Both the position numbers and the translations under genes were made by a program. From an uncultured Alistipes sp. (GTDB lineage: Bacteria; Bacteroidota; Bacteroidia; Bacteroidales; UBA932): DNA of 36,538 bases. The stretch lies in the NCBI GenBank assembly GCA_900544195.1, contig UQUJ01000024.1:1-36538 (forward strand), given 5' to 3'. Below the pieces are notes generated by a model that worked only from the letters and a program-made list of their open reading frames with translations, was not told the DNA's origin and searched no databases. Positions within the stretch are counted from its first letter, which is position 1; every line of letters begins with the position of its first letter. Below, piece after piece: positions 1 to 8,370 of the stretch.

Positions 1-60
1 GATCTTTTTTCGAAGAAGGAGTGTGCCGGTGGCACATGACTGATGAGAAAAGAGATATAA

Positions 61-105
61 ACCGAAAAGATTCCTTAAGATGATGCAGGTTATTTTTTGA
101 AGGTT
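61..105 (+). repeat. Left arm of 45-bp window-end inverted repeat
   Basis: These 45 bases, from ACCGAAAAGATTCC to TTTTTTGAAGGTT, are the exact reverse complement of 36487-36531 near the other end of the window. The identity stops abruptly at both edges. The arm lies in non-coding sequence downstream of the ATPase gene that ends at 173. The first 60 bases also hold a short palindrome at 22-36 (TGTGCC-GGT-GGCACA). Bases 106-172 show nothing else recognisable. It may be a dispersed genomic repeat, the boundary of an invertible segment, or a trace of how the contig was assembled. Confidence 0.85.
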
Positions 106-172
106 GCTTAATATGTTAATATCCATTATATTCCATCAAATCAATGAATATGCCCGAACACGGGAATACGGA

Positions 173-1738
173 TTATCCCACAACCCACTTCTCGACGGTG
201 CGGGTCCGGGAGGAGATGTTGACGCCGACTTTGACGAGGGTCTTGCCGTCCTCTAACTTGTAAGGGAGCATGTAGCCTTTTTCGTCTATCTGCTTCAATG
301 CGTCTTCGGCAGAGCCGTCAACCTTGAACTCGAAGACGTAGATGCTGTTGTCGGTGTAGCAGACGGCGTCGGCCCGTCCGATGGCGGACTTGACCTCGGT
401 GCGGATGTAGAACCCGAGCAATGAAAAAATCAGGTATATGATTGTCTGATAGTGCTTTTCGGCCTTGTTCTCCAAATCATTCGGGATTCCGGCGAGATAA
501 GCCTGTAGCTTCTCCATCGCAAGGTCGATGTCCCGGGAGTCCATCGCGGCATAGAAATGCGCCACGAATCCGGAGGCTGTTCCTGTCTTGCTCGGATATT
601 CACCGAGAAGCCCTCGGGTGAAACCGATCTTGACTTCCCTGTTCGGGTAGCCGAGGGTGTAGAGCTGCATCCGCTCATCGTAGGACTTGATGGTCAGGTA
701 ACCAGTCTGATAGAGCATCGGCAAGGAGTTGTCGGAGAGTTCCGGAGACACGTCAAAATCGGACTGGGGAACCAGCGGGATGTTGTCCAATGTGGTTTCG
801 TCAATAGGGTTACGCCTCAGCCTTTCTACAAGATAGGTCGGCGTGCCGGAATCAAACCAGTAGCTACCGATACGACGGTCACTCAAGGCATTAAGCAAGC
901 TGAAAGGATTGTAAATATCCTCGGACCCATCGCAGAAATGATAGCCGTCGTAGTTATATTTCAACAATTTCAGAGCTTCATCGTAGGAAATCTTCTGCCT
1001 GTCGGCAAGCGCCTGCACACCATATTGAATATTATCCTCCAGTTCCTTCTGAGAAATACCGCAAATCGCCGAGTACTTAGTCTCCATCGAAATATTCTTC
1101 AAATTGTTCAGCTCACTGAATATGCTGAGCTGGGCGAACTTGTTGATCCCGGTGATGAATACAAACCGCAGATAAGGGTCAAGACTCTTTATCGGGCTGT
1201 AGAAATTCCTCATTATCTGCCTCAGGGACGGAAGCCTGACCTTGTCGTTCATCACATCCAGCAGCGGTGCGTCATATTCATCAACGATCAGCACAGCTGG
1301 TTCCCCGGTCTTGGCAAACGCCTCTTTTACCAGAAACTCCAACCTTGCGTTGACATCCATCTTGTCCAGATTCTCACCTTTGCCATAAACTCTTTCATAT
1401 TCAGCAAGTTTATAGTCAAGCTGGCGCAACAGTTGATCCTCGTTCACGTGCTTGGCTGTGGACATGTCGAAATGGAAGACCGGGTGCCGCTTCCATTCTT
1501 TCTTCTCCTCTCCGGCCTTTAGTCCCTCAAACAGATCCTTCCTTCCTTCGAAATAGCAATGGAAAGTCGAGGACAGCAGGGATTTACCGAAACGACGCGG
1601 ACGGCTCAGGAACACGTACTGATACTTGTTGGCAAGATCATCCACATATCCTGTCTTGTCGACATACAGATAGCCACCTTCGATGATCTTGTCAAATGTT
1701 TGTATCCCGATAGGGAATCTTTTGAATCCGGCCTCCAT
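173..1738 (-). CDS. AAA-ATPase-like protein with C-terminal PD-(D/E)XK nuclease domain
   Basis: This 521-residue protein matches the large Bacteroidetes family that joins an AAA-ATPase-like domain (Pfam AAA-ATPase_like) to a C-terminal PD-(D/E)XK nuclease domain (PDDEXK_9). It opens with the family's typical FPIGIQTFDKIIEGGYLYVDKT segment. It has a modified P-loop (SRPRRFGKS, about residues 45-53) and a Walker B-like VLIVDEYDAPLL near 150. The C-terminal motif GRADAVCYTDNSIYVFEFK, near 460-480, carries the D and ExK of the nuclease core. The length is normal for an intact member. There is no signal peptide, so it is cytoplasmic. The family occurs in many near-identical copies per genome and its cellular role is not established; defence or mobile-element functions have been proposed. 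It stands alone, with its own promoter just upstream. Confidence 0.9.
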   Translation of the reverse strand: MEAGFKRFPIGIQTFDKIIEGGYLYVDKTGYVDDLANKYQYVFLSRPRRFGKSLLSSTFHCYFEGRKDLFEGLKAGEEKKEWKRHPVFHFDMSTAKHVNEDQLLRQLDYKLAEYERVYGKGENLDKMDVNARLEFLVKEAFAKTGEPAVLIVDEYDAPLLDVMNDKVRLPSLRQIMRNFYSPIKSLDPYLRFVFITGINKFAQLSIFSELNNLKNISMETKYSAICGISQKELEDNIQYGVQALADRQKISYDEALKLLKYNYDGYHFCDGSEDIYNPFSLLNALSDRRIGSYWFDSGTPTYLVERLRRNPIDETTLDNIPLVPQSDFDVSPELSDNSLPMLYQTGYLTIKSYDERMQLYTLGYPNREVKIGFTRGLLGEYPSKTGTASGFVAHFYAAMDSRDIDLAMEKLQAYLAGIPNDLENKAEKHYQTIIYLIFSLLGFYIRTEVKSAIGRADAVCYTDNSIYVFEFKVDGSAEDALKQIDEKGYMLPYKLEDGKTLVKVGVNISSRTRTVEKWVVG

Positions 1739-1759
1739 AATTCAATATAACTCAACTCT

Positions 1760-1790
1760 CAAAGATAAGGCTTTTTTCCAAAGGAACAAA
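1760..1790 (-). promoter_or_regulatory. Promoter of the AAA-ATPase/PDDEXK gene
   Basis: On the minus strand there is TATCTTTG (1767-1760), a perfect Bacteroidetes -7 element (TAnnTTTG). It is preceded by TTTG (1790-1787) with a 19-base spacer, the consensus -33 spacing. Transcription would start about 10-15 bases before the ATG at 1738. An inverted repeat AAGGCTTT/AAAGCCTT (1767-1774 and 1788-1795) brackets the spacer and overlaps the -33 box, so it could act as an operator. Confidence 0.65.
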
Positions 1791-1824
1791 GCCTTGACAC
1801 TCACAGACATTTGATATTTTCATT

Positions 1825-1864
1825 GAAAAAGCCTCCGCACGGGGAATGACCGAACGGAGGCTTT
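1825..1864 (-). terminator. Rho-independent terminator of the nuclease/TonB operon
   Basis: A 10-bp perfect stem, AAAGCCTCCG/CGGAGGCTTT (1828-1837 and 1855-1864), has a 17-base loop. On the minus strand it is followed by a run of T (GGCTTTTTC). It sits 18 bases after the stop codon of the DUF5689 gene and closes the minus-strand operon. Confidence 0.85.
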
Positions 1865-1881
1865 CAAAGTTCACAATCTTA

Positions 1882-2913
1882 TTAGATCACTTTCTCAACT
1901 CCATCAAGGTCTATCAAGGTGAACTGAGCCTTACCCTGATAGATAGTGAGGATTCCTTTGACGTTGATCGGGGCGCCACCGAGGATGGCCTCGTCAATCT
2001 GAGTGTCTGCGAAGCGGGAATAGCCGCTGGTGCGGATCTGCACGGACTGACTGCCCATATTGAAGTACTGGCTGACGGAATACGCCGACGCGTTCTTCAG
2101 CAGGGTGGCCTTGAGTTCCGGATCCGAAACCTGTCTGGCATAATCAGCGGAATAGGCGTCATCGAACTTTCCGGAATTCAGGTAGCCGATGAAACCCTGC
2201 TTGGACATCGCCCAGGTCGTTATGCCCCACGTCGGATCCGCGACCGGCTTGTAGTCCTTGCCTGTGCCGGAAAGGAATATCCTGTTGGACGAGGACTTCT
2301 TGTCCTTGTAGGAGTCTATGTAGATCAGGCAGAAGATCTCGTTGGCGTAGGTCAGGCCGTCAAGCTCGACATAGCAGCCGATGTTCTCCTCTTTCAGAAG
2401 ATCGGCGGCGGAGACTTTCTTAGGCTGCAGCGGAGTGTCAATCTTACCTCTGAATATGTGAGTGTCAATGATGTATTGAACCTCGATGTAGGAGGTCTCA
2501 TATTCACCGGTAGGATCGGCGTAGCCCAGCTGGATCATTCCATTGTAGGCGCCGAGCGTAAGGCCGCCGCACTTGACATAGACCCACTGACCGAGCTTGT
2601 AGTCGTTGTAGAGGGCGTTCTTGCCGATCTTCAACTCTATGCCGCCCGTGGCGTCCTGGATGTAGATGCTCTTGTAAACATTGCCGCTGCGGTCCTCGGA
2701 GACCACCTGCCCTCCGATGACGATGTCCTTCTCTATCTTCACCGGACCGGACTTGTACAGAGCCTTGAGCTGGGCGATGGTCGTGTTGGGGGTCATCGTC
2801 ACAGGCTCGTAGACATCAGCCTTGCCGTAGTCCGTGGTGAAGACCTGGTCCCACTCCTCGCAGGAGGCGAGGGCGAAAATGGCGGCGATCAGCGCGAAAT
2901 ATATTCTTTTCAT
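1882..2913 (-). CDS. DUF5689 surface lipoprotein
   Basis: This 343-residue lipoprotein starts MKRIYFALIAAIFALASC, a signal peptide II with lipobox LASC. The acidic EEW right after the cysteine resembles the Bacteroidetes lipoprotein export signal to the cell surface. A DUF5689-type domain begins near residue 40 (TIAQLKALYKSGPVKIEKD) and contains an OB-like beta segment (IYIQDATGGIELKIG). The remainder is beta-rich, ending with a second short OB-like strand set (INVKGILTIYQGKAQFTLID). The gene begins 12 bases after the TonB receptor stop, so it is surely co-transcribed. By analogy with SusD it is probably the receptor's surface partner, but it has no SusD fold signature. The function is inferred from position, while the domain call is firm. 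Confidence 0.85.
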   Translation of the reverse strand: MKRIYFALIAAIFALASCEEWDQVFTTDYGKADVYEPVTMTPNTTIAQLKALYKSGPVKIEKDIVIGGQVVSEDRSGNVYKSIYIQDATGGIELKIGKNALYNDYKLGQWVYVKCGGLTLGAYNGMIQLGYADPTGEYETSYIEVQYIIDTHIFRGKIDTPLQPKKVSAADLLKEENIGCYVELDGLTYANEIFCLIYIDSYKDKKSSSNRIFLSGTGKDYKPVADPTWGITTWAMSKQGFIGYLNSGKFDDAYSADYARQVSDPELKATLLKNASAYSVSQYFNMGSQSVQIRTSGYSRFADTQIDEAILGGAPINVKGILTIYQGKAQFTLIDLDGVEKVI

Positions 2914-2925
2914 ACCTTGGAATCC

Positions 2926-5826
2926 TTAGAATCTGAAATAAATGTTCAACATGTAGTTGATTCCGCTCATGTAGAAATACTTGGAATCAAACCTGTAGAA
3001 TCTCTCCTTGCTGACGGTGTTGTCCACAAGGCGGGTCTGCTCGTAGCCGCCGGTGCGTACATCCCTGTTGTTCAGGAGGTTCTTCACCTGCATCGAGAAG
3101 CCGAGCTGGTACTTTCTCTGAATATACCAGGACTTGCCCACGCTGGCGTTCACGAGCATGAAGTTCTTGAACTTCTCCTGCGCTGCCATGTACTCGATCT
3201 CCTGGGCGGTCACCTGACCGTCAGGCCCGGCTGTGGCCATGTCCGTCCTGTAGAGAGGATTCATGTCCAGATAGGAGTTCCCGAAGAAATCCACATCCGC
3301 GTCGATGAACCAGTAGTTCTTGTTCCATGCGAGGCCAAGGCTGGTCGCAAGCTGCGGGGTACTAGGCACATAGTGCCGCACGGTCTTTCCGTCCACGGTA
3401 GGATGGCTCTTCCAGTAAGGAATCGTCACTCCGTAGGTTCCGGCGACATATTCAGCGCTGTTGTCGAAGGTCTGGTACATCGTAGGGTTGGAGGTGTAGA
3501 TGTACTGGCCGTAGGTGAACACTCCCTGAAGGGAAAGGTTAGGCACCGGAGTCGGCACCTTGAAGCCGAGTTCGACTCCGACGTGCCTCTCGTCGATTCC
3601 GGACATCGCGAAGTTGGTGAACGAGTTCTGCGAGTCATCGTAGAAGCTCATCACGTCCGTCTGATCCTTGATGGAGGTGTAGAATCCGGTGACGCGAACA
3701 TCGTAGCCGGAATTGCTGTAGGCGTAGTTGATGTCCGCCGTCAATGTCTTGATGGTCTTGAGGTCAGGCATCACGGTGTTCCTCGTCCTCGGGGAGATGA
3801 ACGCCTGGTTGAATGTCGGGGCCTCGGTGATGTAGGCTGCGTCGGCGTAGATCCTGTGGCCTCCGCTGATGAAGTAGCCGAGGTTGATCTTTCCGGATCC
3901 CGTCAGGAAGTCCTTCTTGTCGGACTCGCCCTTCGAGGTTATCGGTCTGCCGTCGATCTGGTCGTACTTGGTGATGATTTCCCCATTGTAGGTGAACGGG
4001 TTGCCGTTGTCGTCAAGTCCCGGGAAAAGACCCTTCCTCAAAAGACCTTCCCTCCAGAATTTCGAATATCCGAGCCTTCCGGCCACCGTCGCCTCGAAGC
4101 CGCCGAACGTGAAACGTCCTGAAGCCCATGCCTCCGCGCGGCGGACGTGGGCATAGTAGTCGTAGCCGTACTTGTCGCCCTGGGCAAGGGTCTGGGCGGC
4201 TCCGTTCCTGAGATAGTAGTCCAGATCGTTCTGGATCATCGTCGGATAGGCGGCGAAATCCCTCTCGGCGAACTGGTCGATGTTGACATAGTAGTCTCCT
4301 CCGAGCAGGTCGCCCAGAATCTTGTAGTACTCCGTGCGGTTCCACTTGTAGGAGAGTCCTCCGTTGACTGTCAGGAACTTGACAGGATTCCACTTGGCGT
4401 TGACAGCGAAGTTGAGATCGTTCTGATCCACACGCCTCTCCTCGATCACGTACTTCGAGCGGTTACCTGAGGCGGTGGAGTTCAAGGAGTTCACGGCATA
4501 GAGACGATCCCAGTTGATGTGGGTGGTCGACGGGAGGTCGGTCTCCCAAGCCTCCTTCGCCCATGCGTACTTGGCGAAGTTACGACGGTTGTAGTCCGTG
4601 TTGTCCATGTAGAAATAGCTCGGAAGATTCCTGTAGTAGTCAGGACGAGGATCCGGGGCATCGTACCAGTCAAGAGCCGTGTAGCCGTTCTTGCCGAATC
4701 TGTAAAGCACTGTGGCCGAGGCCGAGAACTTCTGGGACTCCGGAGTGAAGTCGTACTTGAGGATGGCGATCGGCTCGTGGGTCTTGCGGACGCGGGCGTT
4801 GCGCACCTTGCCGTTATAGTAGCCCCAGTTGGAGTTGTACATGTTGTCGCCCATCAGATCGTAGACCTCCTGGGTGGAACCGTTCTGCGCTCCACGCTCG
4901 CCAGGGGCGGCCATGAATGTGAATCCCAGCTTATGCTCCTCGCCGAACCTCTTCTCCACGGCTCCGTAGTAGCCGAACGAGCGGTAGAAAACACCCTTTA
5001 TCCAGTCATTTCCGCCAAGCCTCGCTGATGCGCTGAAAGCGTAGGACCAGCCGTTGTCCAACTGTCCGGAAGCGTAGGTCAGCATCAGGCGGAGCCTGTA
5101 CAGAGCGCTGTTGGTCAGCACGCTTCCTCTCCAGCCTGTGCGGACGGAAGAGGCCATCGGCATGATGTTCGTGAGGCCGTTGTAGCCGCCGAATCCGAAA
5201 TCGGAGACCTCGGCTCCGTTCACGGACTCCTTGCTTCTGGTGGCCTCGTTGAGACCGCTCCAGAGGGAGTACGGCGTGTAGCCCGTGATAGCGTCGTTCA
5301 TCCTCACGCCAGCAAGATAGACATCCTGTGACTCACTGGAATAGCCGCGGACACGGAAGCGCACGGAACTGAAATTGTAGCCGGCCATGTTGTTGAACAC
5401 ATCGTTCTGGCCGAAAAGGATGGTAGGGCTGTCCTGGTAGCCGGAATCGTCCATGTCGAACTCGGAGAAACTGGCGTCGTCCACCTCGGCGACTTTCGCC
5501 ACCGGGGTCAGGGACAGGTTGAACATGTTCTTGACATAGCCGTCATTGACGGTCACGTTCACTCTGGACTGGAGATAGTCCGGGCTTTCGATGACAAGGT
5601 CGTACATTCCGTCCTTCAGGTTCCCGATCTGGAATGTTCCGTCCTGTCCGGCCTTCACACGGGCGACTTCCTTTCCTTCTGAATACAGGATCAGATCCGC
5701 TCCGTCAATGGTCGCCTTGCTCAAGCGGCTGACGACCGTACCTTTCACGCCACCGGTGTAGTTCTGGGCCGATAAAGTCAGAGCCAGAAACAGAGCCGAC
5801 GCGGCAAGGAATATTCTTTTGTTCAT
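2926..5826 (-). CDS. TonB-dependent outer-membrane receptor (not SusC type)
   Basis: This 966-residue outer-membrane protein has a signal peptide I (ending LALTLSAQ, about residue 20). A carboxypeptidase-regulatory-like beta-sandwich spans about 23-105 (GVKGTVVSRLSKATIDGADL). The plug spans about 130-240 and includes SVRFRVRGYSSESQDVYLAG. A long beta-barrel follows and ends in aromatic FYRFDSKYFYM...LNIYFRF, typical of outer-membrane insertion signals. It differs from SusC: it is shorter, no SusD follows, and a DUF5689 lipoprotein follows instead. It lies downstream of two secreted nuclease-type genes, so its cargo may be nucleotides, oligonucleotides or phosphate-containing fragments (inference). 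A 124-base gap with a hairpin repeat separates it from the upstream gene, so it may also have its own promoter; no consensus -7 box was found there. Confidence 0.9.
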   Translation of the reverse strand: MNKRIFLAASALFLALTLSAQNYTGGVKGTVVSRLSKATIDGADLILYSEGKEVARVKAGQDGTFQIGNLKDGMYDLVIESPDYLQSRVNVTVNDGYVKNMFNLSLTPVAKVAEVDDASFSEFDMDDSGYQDSPTILFGQNDVFNNMAGYNFSSVRFRVRGYSSESQDVYLAGVRMNDAITGYTPYSLWSGLNEATRSKESVNGAEVSDFGFGGYNGLTNIMPMASSVRTGWRGSVLTNSALYRLRLMLTYASGQLDNGWSYAFSASARLGGNDWIKGVFYRSFGYYGAVEKRFGEEHKLGFTFMAAPGERGAQNGSTQEVYDLMGDNMYNSNWGYYNGKVRNARVRKTHEPIAILKYDFTPESQKFSASATVLYRFGKNGYTALDWYDAPDPRPDYYRNLPSYFYMDNTDYNRRNFAKYAWAKEAWETDLPSTTHINWDRLYAVNSLNSTASGNRSKYVIEERRVDQNDLNFAVNAKWNPVKFLTVNGGLSYKWNRTEYYKILGDLLGGDYYVNIDQFAERDFAAYPTMIQNDLDYYLRNGAAQTLAQGDKYGYDYYAHVRRAEAWASGRFTFGGFEATVAGRLGYSKFWREGLLRKGLFPGLDDNGNPFTYNGEIITKYDQIDGRPITSKGESDKKDFLTGSGKINLGYFISGGHRIYADAAYITEAPTFNQAFISPRTRNTVMPDLKTIKTLTADINYAYSNSGYDVRVTGFYTSIKDQTDVMSFYDDSQNSFTNFAMSGIDERHVGVELGFKVPTPVPNLSLQGVFTYGQYIYTSNPTMYQTFDNSAEYVAGTYGVTIPYWKSHPTVDGKTVRHYVPSTPQLATSLGLAWNKNYWFIDADVDFFGNSYLDMNPLYRTDMATAGPDGQVTAQEIEYMAAQEKFKNFMLVNASVGKSWYIQRKYQLGFSMQVKNLLNNRDVRTGGYEQTRLVDNTVSKERFYRFDSKYFYMSGINYMLNIYFRF

Positions 5827-5863
5827 ATTTATTGAATATTAACTATTTATCCATTTGGAGGGT

Positions 5864-5932
5864 CACTTCGACAAGCTCAGTGACCGAGCCTCTGCGGTCA
5901 CTGCACTTTCAGTCACCGAGCTTGTCGAAGTG
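5864..5932. repeat. REP-like hairpin (CTTCGACAAGCTCAG type)
   Basis: Two 21-base arms face each other, 5864-5884 and 5912-5932. They contain ACTTCGACAAGCTCAGTGA and its complement, with one mismatch and a 27-base loop. The CTTCGACAAGCTCAG core is a common extragenic palindrome in many bacterial assemblies. A degenerate relative (GGTCGCTGAGCTCGTCAAAG) lies at 36371-36390. The hairpin fills most of the gap between the EEP-fold gene and the TonB receptor gene, where it could dampen read-through or stabilise mRNA ends. Confidence 0.8.
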
Positions 5933-5950
5933 CCGAAGCGACTGAAGTAA

Positions 5951-7036
5951 CTACTTGTTACTAATGACAATATAGGTCGGGTAGTGGTCGCTGTAGCCGC
6001 CGACGTAGGAGCCGGATGAATATGTCCGGAACGGCGTACCCTTGTACTGTCCTGTCTGCTGAACCATGAACGGCTGGTTGAAGACGCGTCCGTAGTACTT
6101 GCCCTTCACGATCGGAACAATCCTGAGCGTCCCCTTCGGAGCGTTCACAAGCGCCTCGTTCGCAAGGATGATGTCGTAGATGTTCCACTCGCCCCGGTAG
6201 GCCAAAGAGCCGTAACCGGCTTTCAACATTGAGGTAAACGGAGAGAAGAAGTCCATCTTGCCGACTTCGGAGACATTCTCCTTGCCGTGCATATAGACGG
6301 CCATGCTCTCGTCCGTAGGGTTGTCGTTCATGTCACCCATCACCACGATCTTGATCCCGGGATATTCATTCATCAGTTTGGCGGAGTTCTCGTAGATGAT
6401 TTCCGCGCCACGGCTCCTAAGGTCGCTCCCCTTGCCTCCGATCCTGGATGGAAGGTGGGCGACGAAGAACGCGAACATCTCGCCCTTGATCTCGCCCCTG
6501 ACCATCAGCACATCACGGGTGCGGAAGTGTCCCTGAGACTCCTCGTCCATGTCGAACTTTATGTCCTTACTGTTGAAATCAAACGGAATGGATTTGCTTT
6601 CAATCAGTTTGAACTGCTCCGGCCTGTAAAGCAGGGCCACATCGACGCCTCGGCGGTCCGGACCGTCATAGTGCACGATCTGGTAATTGGCGTCGGCGAT
6701 CTCCTTCTGGCTCACAAGATCCTCAAGCACATGGCGGTTCTCAACCTCGCTCAGGCCCAGAACCGTGTGGAAAGCCTTGTTCTCGTCAGCCATCGCCTTG
6801 ATCACCGTGGCGATGTTGCGGAGCTTGCGGTTGTACCGCGCGTCAGTCCAGCGGTTTGCCCCGTCGGGGAGATATTCATAGTCATTCTTGCCCTCGTCGT
6901 GGTAGGTGTCGAAGAGGTTCTCGACATTGTAGAAGCCGATGACATACCCCCTCGCGCCCTTGTCCCCCTTGGCGCAGGCCGTGGCGGCCACAACCAGAAG
7001 CAGCAGAGCGGAATAAAGTATTTTTCTCAAACGCAT
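5951..7036 (-). CDS. Secreted endonuclease/exonuclease/phosphatase-family lipoprotein
   Basis: This 361-residue protein starts with MRLRKILYSALLLLVVAATAC, a lipoprotein-type signal with Cys21. The EEP (DNase I-like) fold is shown by FYNVENLFDT (35-44), the metal-binding SEVEN (96-100), RRGVDVALLYRP (128-139), HLPSR (194-198), GDMNDNP (234-240) and the terminal YSDHYP (348-353) with the catalytic His. All expected active-site residues are present. Members cleave phosphodiester bonds in DNA or RNA, or phosphate esters of inositol or lipids; the sequence does not separate these. It lies 34 bases after a DNA/RNA non-specific nuclease gene and ahead of a TonB receptor, which favours a nuclease or nucleotide phosphatase working outside the cell. 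Confidence 0.88.
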   Translation of the reverse strand: MRLRKILYSALLLLVVAATACAKGDKGARGYVIGFYNVENLFDTYHDEGKNDYEYLPDGANRWTDARYNRKLRNIATVIKAMADENKAFHTVLGLSEVENRHVLEDLVSQKEIADANYQIVHYDGPDRRGVDVALLYRPEQFKLIESKSIPFDFNSKDIKFDMDEESQGHFRTRDVLMVRGEIKGEMFAFFVAHLPSRIGGKGSDLRSRGAEIIYENSAKLMNEYPGIKIVVMGDMNDNPTDESMAVYMHGKENVSEVGKMDFFSPFTSMLKAGYGSLAYRGEWNIYDIILANEALVNAPKGTLRIVPIVKGKYYGRVFNQPFMVQQTGQYKGTPFRTYSSGSYVGGYSDHYPTYIVISNK

Positions 7037-7070
7037 ATCAGTTTAGTATTATATTCATTTATAGTGGTTT

Positions 7071-8297
7071 CTACCACCACCAAGACACCTTGGCAGGATC
7101 TTCGGCCTCGATCTTGGCGGCGGTCTCCTCGCCCACTTTCGCCGGCAGGTTCACGAAGAAATCTATTCCTGTCTTTTTCTCAAGGTCATCTACTGACATT
7201 GAATACTCAGATGTGATTCTTTTGTCGCTATATACCTTATGGTCAAACAATATGGCGCAGGCAGAATAACCCGAATAGCCAAATGTGGAGTTCGCTCTAT
7301 AGCGGAGGACTACCTTGTAGTAGCCTGTCGGGACGGTGACCTTCTTGCCATTGTTGTCAAGGGCGTATTTCACCGTCTCTCCTTTAGGGTAATCAACCAC
7401 ACATCCTGTTACCACGTACAGCGTGTCTGAACCTTTGGCCCAAGAGCGCACCTTGCCCTCCAGGTTCGCCCATATTCCTCCGTTGAACCCATTAAGCTGC
7501 GGAGTCATATTTGTCCCGTAAAAAGTCATAGCGTTAGGATTCTTCTGTGGATCGGCACCTATGATATTTGGCCTGTCCGCAGACGGGAGCTGATGCCCTC
7601 TGTCATACCTTCCGCTGTTTCCGACCGAATACCCACGGAAATGCAGCACAGGTTGCTTATCCTCATCAAGCAGAGGATCCAGTCCCCATGCATCCGATCT
7701 GGAGCCGGTTCCGACATTCCATCTGCTGAGCGGATATGCCACCCACGGAGCCACAAGATTGTCGTAGTCCCAAATGAAGGAATAGTTCCGCGTCTTTACA
7801 GAGCCGATCGTCATCGAATGGGCGAAAAAATCCGTCCCTGCCGGAACTGAAGGAAGTTCCAGCCAGCCTGTCTCGTTCGGCTTTGGTTCCGGTGTCGGGT
7901 CAGGATCCGGCTTGATCTCCGGTTTCTTCCCTTTCTGGCTGATTGTCTTCGAAGCCTTTCCCGCACTGTTCTCCACAGTGAGTACAGCCGAGCGCTCCTG
8001 CTCCGACTCATTCGCCGCCACATTCAGGGTGACATCTGTGCTGCCGCTACCAGAACTCGGCGCGGCGATGATCCAATCCACCGGCGCGCCGCCATCCACC
8101 GAAGTTAAAGTTATTTTCCAGGATGACGAGGCTTTGACATAAATGTACTGCGAACGCCCCTCCGCCTCAATCATCGTGGTCTTCACCTCGACTGTCGGCG
8201 GAAGCACATCCTCCTTACCACCTGAACCACAAGACGATAGCGCCAGCATCACAACCCCGGCGCAAATCATCCAAAACCTGCTCAACGTTATCTTCAT
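7071..8297 (-). CDS. BACON-domain DNA/RNA non-specific endonuclease lipoprotein (NUC family)
   Basis: This 408-residue lipoprotein has signal and lipobox MVLMALSSC-type ending at Cys23, followed by GSGGKED. A BACON domain covers about 35-122 (SSSWKITL; ISQKGKKP), then a proline-rich linker (DPDPTPEPKPNE). The nuclease domain spans about 145-390. Its catalytic motif is YDRGHQLPSADR (231-242; the DRGH histidine is the general base), with metal-site GTNMTPQLNGFN (261-272) and WANLEGKVR. This is the Serratia-type NUC family, which degrades both DNA and RNA. The BACON domain and linker suggest the enzyme is displayed on the cell surface. It shares an operon with another phosphodiesterase-fold protein and a TonB receptor, so nutrient scavenging is likelier than defence. 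Confidence 0.92.
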   Translation of the reverse strand: MKITLSRFWMICAGVVMLALSSCGSGGKEDVLPPTVEVKTTMIEAEGRSQYIYVKASSSWKITLTSVDGGAPVDWIIAAPSSGSGSTDVTLNVAANESEQERSAVLTVENSAGKASKTISQKGKKPEIKPDPDPTPEPKPNETGWLELPSVPAGTDFFAHSMTIGSVKTRNYSFIWDYDNLVAPWVAYPLSRWNVGTGSRSDAWGLDPLLDEDKQPVLHFRGYSVGNSGRYDRGHQLPSADRPNIIGADPQKNPNAMTFYGTNMTPQLNGFNGGIWANLEGKVRSWAKGSDTLYVVTGCVVDYPKGETVKYALDNNGKKVTVPTGYYKVVLRYRANSTFGYSGYSACAILFDHKVYSDKRITSEYSMSVDDLEKKTGIDFFVNLPAKVGEETAAKIEAEDPAKVSWWW

Positions 8298-8315
8298 GTG
8301 TTCGTATTATTAGAG

Positions 8316-8351
8316 AGCAAAAGGGCTGCCCGCTTTTCCGGGCATCCCTTT
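8316..8351 (-). terminator. Intra-operon hairpin, possible partial terminator
   Basis: The arms AAAGGGCTGCCCG (8320-8332) and CGGGCATCCCTTT (8339-8351) pair with one mismatch. On the minus strand the hairpin is followed by a short T run (CCCTTTTGC). It lies between the 680-residue BACON protein gene and the nuclease gene, so it could attenuate transcription inside the operon or protect the upstream mRNA end. Confidence 0.55.
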
Positions 8352-8370
8352 GTCGTTCTTTGATATTAAT

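Noticed and set aside
557..1522. 321-codon plus-strand open frame
   Set aside because: It lies entirely antisense to the intact ATPase/PDDEXK gene and shows no protein features.
1846..4122. 758-codon plus-strand open frame
   Set aside because: Antisense shadow of the DUF5689 and TonB receptor genes; composition (Val, His, Arg, Gly rich) is typical of an antisense frame.
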